Shown here: in pieces, positions 58,205 through 64,000 of the stretch | Layout: each line of letters begins with the position of its first letter | Position numbering within the stretch: position 1 is the first letter of the stretch | From: Candidatus Eisenbergiella merdigallinarum | GTDB taxonomy: Bacteria; Bacillota; Clostridia; Lachnospirales; Lachnospiraceae | Assembly (NCBI GenBank): GCA_019119355.1 | Contig: DWXE01000026.1 | Coordinates: 79,895-143,894, forward strand | Length of the DNA: 64,000 nucleotides | Reading direction: 5' to 3' | Translations under genes and position numbers: made by a program | Notes under the pieces: generated by a model | Database searches by the model: none | What the model was told of the DNA's origin: nothing | The model's input: only the letters and a program-made list of their open reading frames with translations

Positions 58205-58269
58205 TCAGTTTTGGGAAACACGATAACAGTTACGTAACGAAAATGGTGTGGTTTCAGGGAAATACGCTT

Positions 58270-58291
58270 CGCCCCGGCCCAAACCGGGGCG
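58270..58291 (+). terminator. Hairpin downstream of the secreted-protein gene
   Basis: 8-bp stem (CGCCCCGG with CCGGGGCG) and a 6-nt loop, no T-run. It may attenuate read-through into the GlfT2-like gene. The rest of the 58205-58400 gap shows only the ribosome binding site. Confidence 0.5.
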
Positions 58292-58400
58292 GGCGCTTCC
58301 AAAATGATTTGCGGACTGTATGTTCTGATGCTTTGTCCGGCGTTCTTAAGGGCGGAGTGAGAATGGCGGAGAGAGGATCAGACATTGGGGAGGGATGGAA

Positions 58401-59840
58401 ATGATTTTGCAAACCTGCCTGGTACCGGACGAGGTGTGCGCCGATCCGGAAATCTATTACAGAAATTCCGGCGCGCTTCATACGGAAGACGGCAGCGCGT
58501 TCCTGCAGGCGGGACAGGAGATGAATTCCTGTACCTATATGAATGCGCTGGACGTCGGGGCATGGAAAAAATATACGTCAGTCGAAACGATCCGCTTTCG
58601 CTGCCGCCTGAAGGGCAGGGGAACCATAGCGCTGATCCATCGGGACGGCGGCCGGGAAATGGCAGTAGAGGAGGTTCGCTACGGGGAGGATCCCGGTCAG
58701 GGGACAGTCGAACTTGAACTGCCTGCGAATATCCGCAGCGGCGTGATTTATTTCAATTTGAAGGCGGAGAGCGAAACTGTTCTGGAACATGCGGAATACA
58801 GGACGGAAAGTCCGCCTGGCGAACGGGTCAGCCTTTCGCTGGTCATCTGTACCTACAGGCGGAAAGAACACGTGGAAAGAAACCTGGAAAAGCTTCGGAA
58901 AAGTTCTTTCTTCCGGATGATGACGCAAAAAAACCGCTTTGTGGTTCGGGTTGTAGACAACGGGAAAGAGCTCCCCGATACATACGGAGAAGGCATCAAA
59001 GTATACGCGAATGAGAACACGGGCGGCTCCGGCGGTTTCTCCAGAGGCATGGACGAGTCGGTAAACGAAAGGGATCGATACGAAACCACGCACGTGGTTT
59101 TGATGGATGATGATGTGGAGCTTCAGACGGAAAGCCTGTGGCGTCTGTACGCATTGTTAACCTACATCCGGCCGGAATACCGGAGGGAACCGGTGGCCGG
59201 ACGGATGTTCCGGCTCGACAGGCGGGAAGTTCAGTACACGGCCGCAGAAATATGGAACGGCGGCGATATCCGCCACATCGGTTTTAATCTCGACATGACC
59301 CGGCCGGAAAATCTGGCTTCCCTGAACGATAACGAAGGCGCGGAATACGGCGGCTGGTGGTTCGCCTGCTATCCGATGGAATTTGTGGAAAAAAACAGGC
59401 CCCTGCCCTTTTTTCTGCACTGCGATGATGTGGAGTACGGCCTGCGCCACGGCGGCACGCCGATCGTCCTGAACGGGATCCAGGTGTGGCATGAAACTTA
59501 CGAATACAGGCAGTCGCCGGTGATCGCCTATTACGATACCAGGAATGCGTTGATTGTGAATGCGCTATATGTCCAGAATCAGAATAAAAAAGATGTGATA
59601 TGCTCCTTGGAAAAAGCAATAGAGTTAGTGCGTGAAGAAAGCTTAGAAGAAGCTTATACAAGGCTACTAGGAATTTTCCATTTTTGTCTGGGGCCTATCT
59701 GGTTCCGCAAGAAACGGCAATTATTGCAATATAAAACAAGTGCCTGTAAATTTACTATAATATATAAAACCGTGTTTCGTTTCTGGCCGTTATTGTTTTA
59801 CAGAATACAAAAGTCTTATGGACAAAATAGAAAAAGTTAA
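58401..59840 (+). CDS. GlfT2-like galactofuranosyltransferase family protein
   Basis: 479 aa. An N-terminal beta-sandwich (about 1-145) precedes a GT2 domain, as in GlfT2: LSLVICTYRRKEHVERNLEKL, VYANENTGGSGGFSRGMDE, the metal-binding LMDDDVEL (Asp 236-238), HIGFNLDMTRPENLASL, WWFACYPMEFVEKNRPLPFFLHCDDVEYGLR and IQVWHETYEYRQSP. GlfT2 enzymes have a long C-terminal helical domain (about 620 aa in total); here it is short. From about residue 390 codons turn AT-rich. Likely adds galactofuranose or a similar sugar. GGAGGG lies 6 nt before the second ATG, which is used. Confidence 0.85.
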   Translation: MILQTCLVPDEVCADPEIYYRNSGALHTEDGSAFLQAGQEMNSCTYMNALDVGAWKKYTSVETIRFRCRLKGRGTIALIHRDGGREMAVEEVRYGEDPGQGTVELELPANIRSGVIYFNLKAESETVLEHAEYRTESPPGERVSLSLVICTYRRKEHVERNLEKLRKSSFFRMMTQKNRFVVRVVDNGKELPDTYGEGIKVYANENTGGSGGFSRGMDESVNERDRYETTHVVLMDDDVELQTESLWRLYALLTYIRPEYRREPVAGRMFRLDRREVQYTAAEIWNGGDIRHIGFNLDMTRPENLASLNDNEGAEYGGWWFACYPMEFVEKNRPLPFFLHCDDVEYGLRHGGTPIVLNGIQVWHETYEYRQSPVIAYYDTRNALIVNALYVQNQNKKDVICSLEKAIELVREESLEEAYTRLLGIFHFCLGPIWFRKKRQLLQYKTSACKFTIIYKTVFRFWPLLFYRIQKSYGQNRKS

Positions 59841-59900
59841 ATTAGTAGTATAAACGAAGCCTGCAGCTTTACAAAAAGGAAAACATAGGAGGACTAACAA

Positions 59901-62549
59901 ATGACCAAAGTATCAATAATTATTCCGATTTATAATGAGGAAAAATATTTGGAAGAATGTCTGGAAAGCGTAATTGGGCAGACATTGAAAGAAATTGAAA
60001 TTATCTGTGTCAATGATGGTTCTACCGATAATTCTATGAATATTATTCAGAAATTTGCGGATCAGGATTCCAGAATTAAAGTCGTGGATAAACCTAACAG
60101 CGGTTATGGAAACAGTATGAATCGTGGGTTGGAAGCAGCAACTGGAGAATATATCGGAGTTGTAGAAAGTGACGACCGCATTATGGAATATATGTATGAA
60201 AAACTGTATTCCATGACGGAAAAAGGAATCGTTGATGTCGTAAAAGGAAACTTCTGGGATTGCTTTGACGAGGCAGACGGAAGCGTTACCAAAATAGTAA
60301 ATAGAGAAAGAGAAAATATGCCGGATGTGGAGGATTCTTTTACAATTCGAGAGTATCCTTATATTCTATGGGGACATCCTTCTATCTGGAGCGCTATATA
60401 CAAAAGGGAATTTTTGATAAAAAACGAAATTAAATTTAAAGAAGTAAAAGGCGCTGGATGGGTTGACAATCCATTTTTCTTTGATACACTTTGCTGTGCA
60501 AAAAAAATCAAATGGACGAAAGAGCCCTTTTACTGTTATAGAAAAAATCCCGCTTCTTCGTCTTCAGGCTATGATCTGGCGCTTCCATTTGAAAGAATGC
60601 TGGATAATCTTGATGTTCTGAAAAAGAGAAATTTTAATGATGAAGCAATTTTAAATTTTGCCTATGCCCGCGCGCTGATGTATTTGTGCGGTGCTATGGA
60701 GGAGAAGCACTATGATCAGAAGATGGATTATGCCAGACCATATATGTATAGAATGTTAAAAGAGATCAATTCAAATGTGATAACAGACAATTTTCATTTA
60801 AATGATCAGAAAAATTATTGGAAATATGTTTCACCGCTTAAACTGTTAATACCGCAAAGGACAAAAATACTTCTGTACAACTGGGTTCCCTTTGATAATC
60901 CGGGACATGTCGGAGGAGGGGTGACAACCTATTGCAGAAATCTGATAGCGACAATCTTAAAAGAACGCCCGGATGTTCAGGTATACTTTTTGAGCAGTGG
61001 ATGGGCATATGATATCTCTTCTAAAAAATGCTTTGTAAGAAAAGTTAATAATATTTTTGGAGAAAGATGCAGATCATTTGAAATTGTAAATTCCCCTGTT
61101 CCGGCAGCTCAGGAAATGTTACTTAACAATCCAACTGTTGGTATTCAAAATCCGGTGTTGAAAGCGCAATTTGCAGATTTTGTAAAAAAATACGGACCGT
61201 TCAGCAATATTCATTTTAATAATATGGAAGGACTTTCACTAGATATTTTTGATCTAAAGAAAGAATTTCCTGACACGAGATTTATTTACTCAATACACAA
61301 TTATGCTCCATTTTGTATGACAGGATTCTATTTCCAGAGACATAATCACTGTAACTGTTCGCCGGATCATACACCGCAGGACTGTATGAAATGTACAAAT
61401 ATAGGAAGAAATACTCATAGAAGAAAGGATATGATTGACAGAGCAAGGTTTAATGTTGGAAATGCCGGAGATTATGATGAGTTTTCCTGGATTGAAGCAT
61501 TTGACTTTTCCAGATTGGATAACCTTACGGACGAAAAGGAATATATTCGTTTTTCTCAGACAGCAGTTAAGGCTCTGAATCAAAATATGGATATCATATT
61601 GGCTGTTTCCGACAAGGTAAGGAAAATAGCCATCGAAAACGGAATTGAAGAACAGAAGATTAAAACCGATTACATTGGTACAAAAATAGCTGATTATCAG
61701 GTTAGAACCAGTGTAGCACCGGATTCTCAACATTTAAAGATATGTTTTCTTGGAACTTTCATTGGCTATGAGGAAAAAGGCTACCCCTTCCTTTTGAATG
61801 CATTACAAAATATGGATGCAAAGCATGCTTCCAAAGTAGATATTGTTTTAACAACAAGAGACGGAAACGAAGACCTTATGAGACAACAGTTGTCAAAGTT
61901 TCATTCTGTCACAATTATTCATGGCTATACGCATAAAGATCTTCGTTGGATACTTAAGGATGTTCACCTTGGGATTATTCCTGTAATGTGGGAAGATAAT
62001 CTTCCACAGATAGCGATTGAAATGGTAGCAATGGGAGTTCCTGTACTCTGTTCCAGCTTTGGAGGCGCTTCAGAGCTTTGTCATTCAGATAGATTTATTT
62101 TCCAAGGCGGTGATGAGAAAGATTTCAGGAATAAACTGATTTATTTTGTGGAAAATCCGGAAAGGATCAAAGAATTTTGGAATTATCACAATGGTCTTTT
62201 GACTATGAAAGAACATTTTGAAAATTTGTCTGAAATTTATGGGCTACCGGAAAAACCAGAAGGGAAAGTATCCTTGGAAGATTATGCTCTTCTATTGGAA
62301 GAAAATGAATTTCTTTATAGAAATTTTGGAAATAATAATAGTATTTCCAAGCATAGTGATCCAGAAAGGCAAAACGAATTGTTTGTGCGTCAGAATGAAC
62401 AATTAGTCAGTAAAGAACAGGAAATTAGGAGGTTGAAGGAGGAGAGGGATTACCTTCAGTATTCGATTGATGAAACGAGAAAGTCGTTTACATATAAAAT
62501 TGGAAGAGCTGTTACGTTAGTTCCGAGAAAATTAAGAGGAGAGAAATAA
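59901..62549 (+). CDS. Two-domain glycosyltransferase, GT2 fused to GT4
   Basis: 882 aa, cytoplasmic. Residues 1-300 are GT2: VSIIIPIYNEEKYLEECLESV, CVNDGSTDNS, GEYIGVVESDDRI, HPSIWSAIYKREFL. Residues 310-770 are GT-B/GT4-like: LYNWVPFDNPGHVGGGVTTYCRNLI, an insert with HNHCNCSPDHTPQDCMKCTNIG (six cysteine/histidine ligands, perhaps zinc), then KICFLGTFIGYEEKGYPFLLNAL, WILKDVHLGIIPVMWEDNLPQIAIEMVAMGVPV. The last 80 residues form a coiled coil (QEIRRLKEERDYLQYSIDETRKS) and a basic tail. AT-rich codons contrast with upstream genes. AGGAGG is 7 nt before the ATG. Probably makes two successive linkages. Confidence 0.9.
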   Translation: MTKVSIIIPIYNEEKYLEECLESVIGQTLKEIEIICVNDGSTDNSMNIIQKFADQDSRIKVVDKPNSGYGNSMNRGLEAATGEYIGVVESDDRIMEYMYEKLYSMTEKGIVDVVKGNFWDCFDEADGSVTKIVNRERENMPDVEDSFTIREYPYILWGHPSIWSAIYKREFLIKNEIKFKEVKGAGWVDNPFFFDTLCCAKKIKWTKEPFYCYRKNPASSSSGYDLALPFERMLDNLDVLKKRNFNDEAILNFAYARALMYLCGAMEEKHYDQKMDYARPYMYRMLKEINSNVITDNFHLNDQKNYWKYVSPLKLLIPQRTKILLYNWVPFDNPGHVGGGVTTYCRNLIATILKERPDVQVYFLSSGWAYDISSKKCFVRKVNNIFGERCRSFEIVNSPVPAAQEMLLNNPTVGIQNPVLKAQFADFVKKYGPFSNIHFNNMEGLSLDIFDLKKEFPDTRFIYSIHNYAPFCMTGFYFQRHNHCNCSPDHTPQDCMKCTNIGRNTHRRKDMIDRARFNVGNAGDYDEFSWIEAFDFSRLDNLTDEKEYIRFSQTAVKALNQNMDIILAVSDKVRKIAIENGIEEQKIKTDYIGTKIADYQVRTSVAPDSQHLKICFLGTFIGYEEKGYPFLLNALQNMDAKHASKVDIVLTTRDGNEDLMRQQLSKFHSVTIIHGYTHKDLRWILKDVHLGIIPVMWEDNLPQIAIEMVAMGVPVLCSSFGGASELCHSDRFIFQGGDEKDFRNKLIYFVENPERIKEFWNYHNGLLTMKEHFENLSEIYGLPEKPEGKVSLEDYALLLEENEFLYRNFGNNNSISKHSDPERQNELFVRQNEQLVSKEQEIRRLKEERDYLQYSIDETRKSFTYKIGRAVTLVPRKLRGEK

Positions 62550-62585
62550 GAATAAAATTGTTTGTTTTGTAAGGAGGAATTTTGC

Positions 62586-64000
62586 GTGGACAATCTAAAA
62601 GAATTGAGAGAGATAAACGATATAGAAATATATTTGAATAAGATACAGGAAATAAAAGATGAATGCTACATTTTTTTTGTTGTAAAAGATACGCCTGGAA
62701 ATTGTATGCCGACTGATATTTTAAATAAAATCCATGATCTCGGTTTTATCTCTTTTTCAAATGAATTATGGCGTATGTATATTGGAGTAAGGCAAAGTGG
62801 ACATATTATCATCGATTATGTGGCTGGTGAGTGTGAAGAGCCATTGAATAGAAAAATTCAATCTAAAGAATCCACAAATATAATAGAATTATATAGTGAA
62901 TCATGGAGAAACGGAAACAAGTGTGGTGTAAGAATAAATGGAATTGAATGTTCATTAAATAAGCGTGGGATCAATCTGGTAATATATGATGATAAATGTG
63001 AATCAGTTATTGATGCTATAAGATTTGATAGTCATGATAAAAATTTTATATTTGAAAGAAAACCAGAAGTTGAACTTCTATCAAATAAAATAAGATGGTT
63101 ATCAGAAAAGCATCACTATGATGTTTGTGTAACCGGCGTATGGTATGGAGCTAACTATGGCTCAATTTTGAATGGGTATTCAACATATAAAATATTAAGT
63201 TCTATGGGAAAATCCGTTCTCATGTTGCATAAAACGAAATCTCCAGTGCATGATGCAGAATTACGTTTGGATAACCATAATGTCAAGTTTTACAATACTT
63301 ATTACCCCAAAGACAGTATAAGCCCTGTCTTCACTTATGAAGAACTGGAAATTTTGAATGATTACTGTGATTGCTTTTGTTCGGGTTCTGACCAAATATG
63401 GAATTATAATGTGTCCTTTGATGGAAATATGTATCTACCATTTGTTCATGAAAACAGATGGAAGATTAGCCTGGCAAGCTCTTTTGGAAGTCTGAATGAT
63501 CACGTACCTCAAAAAGAAGAAGCAAATGTAAAAAAATATTTTGAAAGATTTGATGCCATTTCTGTCAGAGAAGAATTTGATAAGCAATTACTTTGGAATA
63601 AATATGGAGTTGACAGCACTGTTGTGATTGATCCTGTTTTTTGTTTAGATAAGAAGGAGTATACTGAGTTAATCAGAGATTCACAATTTTCAGAAGAAAA
63701 TTTTATTTTGGCTTATATACTTGATCCGTCCAATGAAAAACTGGAATTTTTAAAACAGGCAGGTCACTGCTTAAACAAACAGATTATCACAATTTGTGAT
63801 GGAGCATTTGATGTGATAAACTCATCATGGAGCAGATATGAAAAGGTAAACGAATTTCCTAACATCAGAAAACGAACGGAGGTCGTTGATTTTCTGAAAG
63901 CTTTTTCTACTGCGGATTTTGTTATAACGGATAGCTTTCATGGAACAGCGTTTTCGCTGATATTTAAAAAAAGATTTATCTCTATATGTAATGCTAAGAG
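62586..64000 (+). CDS. Polysaccharide pyruvyl transferase with N-terminal ILEI/FAM3-like domain (partial)
   Basis: 471 codons visible; the gene runs off the window end. The C-terminal part is the pyruvyl transferase family: DVCVTGVWYGANYGSILNGY (near 178), CFCSGSDQIWNYN (near 265), ISLASSFG, SVREEFDKQLL, VVIDPVFCLD, and TDSFHGTAFSLIFKKRF (near 448). It would add pyruvate ketals from PEP to the polysaccharide. The first 145 residues have VVKDTPGN...YIGVRQSG then CGVRINGIEC, RGINLVIYDD, VIDAIRFDSH, which resembles ILEI/FAM3 domains with the halves in swapped order. The start is GTG with AAGGAGG at 8 nt. AT-rich like the preceding gene. Confidence 0.85.
   Translation, partial: MDNLKELREINDIEIYLNKIQEIKDECYIFFVVKDTPGNCMPTDILNKIHDLGFISFSNELWRMYIGVRQSGHIIIDYVAGECEEPLNRKIQSKESTNIIELYSESWRNGNKCGVRINGIECSLNKRGINLVIYDDKCESVIDAIRFDSHDKNFIFERKPEVELLSNKIRWLSEKHHYDVCVTGVWYGANYGSILNGYSTYKILSSMGKSVLMLHKTKSPVHDAELRLDNHNVKFYNTYYPKDSISPVFTYEELEILNDYCDCFCSGSDQIWNYNVSFDGNMYLPFVHENRWKISLASSFGSLNDHVPQKEEANVKKYFERFDAISVREEFDKQLLWNKYGVDSTVVIDPVFCLDKKEYTELIRDSQFSEENFILAYILDPSNEKLEFLKQAGHCLNKQIITICDGAFDVINSSWSRYEKVNEFPNIRKRTEVVDFLKAFSTADFVITDSFHGTAFSLIFKKRFISICNAK

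Noticed and set aside
1..64000. tRNA, rRNA, CRISPR arrays or insertion sequences
   Set aside because: None was seen on either strand by reading; tandem repeats of CRISPR size and transposase motifs are absent.

Overview
The window reads as chromosomal DNA of a GC-rich, spore-forming, Gram-positive anaerobe of the Clostridia, most probably a Lachnospiraceae-type gut bacterium. The basis is a spoVAF germination gene, a GroEL tail ending in GGMGMM, DUF1292, DUF3783, DUF3793 and DUF5662 genes, a decarboxylase sodium-pump pair, an LCP protein, a class-B sortase fold and strong AGGAGG-type ribosome binding sites. No tRNA, rRNA, CRISPR array, integrase or transposase was seen.

1-24.4 kb is mostly housekeeping backbone: the groEL end, spoVAF, feoAB, gltX, a UvrD-type helicase, a GlgX-like protein whose GH13 catalytic motifs are gone, a manganese-type riboswitch in front of a P-type ATPase, trpS, a glycosyltransferase fused to a MarR-like domain, a circularly permuted GH3 glucosidase, sodium-pump beta and small subunits, CarD, and an iron-regulated-looking DUF3793-flavodoxin pair.

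24.4-43.0 kb is an accessory catabolic island bracketed by two identical 18-bp copies of one sequence. It holds a YesM/YesN-type two-component system, two divergent operons with an ABC sugar importer (solute-binding protein and two permeases, no ATPase), an MFS transporter, a sucrose-phosphorylase-family GH13_18 enzyme, four alpha/beta-hydrolase esterases (one lacking its nucleophile), two beta-lactamase-fold serine hydrolases and a polysaccharide deacetylase. None of these enzymes has a signal peptide. Together they suggest import of an acylated sugar, deacylation in the cytoplasm and phosphorolysis of the glucoside.

43.1-47.3 kb returns to backbone: an iron-type DtxR regulator, a Gfo/Idh/MocA oxidoreductase, an ABC exporter pair and a short FeoB-associated cysteine-rich membrane protein far from feoAB. 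47.3-64 kb starts with two divergent HTH regulators and becomes a cell-surface polysaccharide locus: GT4 and GT2 transferases, a Wzm/Wzt-like exporter whose ATPase carries an N-terminal membrane anchor, two proteins sharing a SRDG/D-GW domain (one with a HAD domain), a sortase-like lipoprotein without catalytic His and Cys, an LCP ligase, a secreted Ala-rich protein, a GlfT2-like transferase, a GT2-GT4 fusion and a pyruvyl transferase cut by the window end. Base composition changes sharply to AT-rich inside the GlfT2-like gene near 59.57 kb, so the last 4.4 kb look acquired separately.
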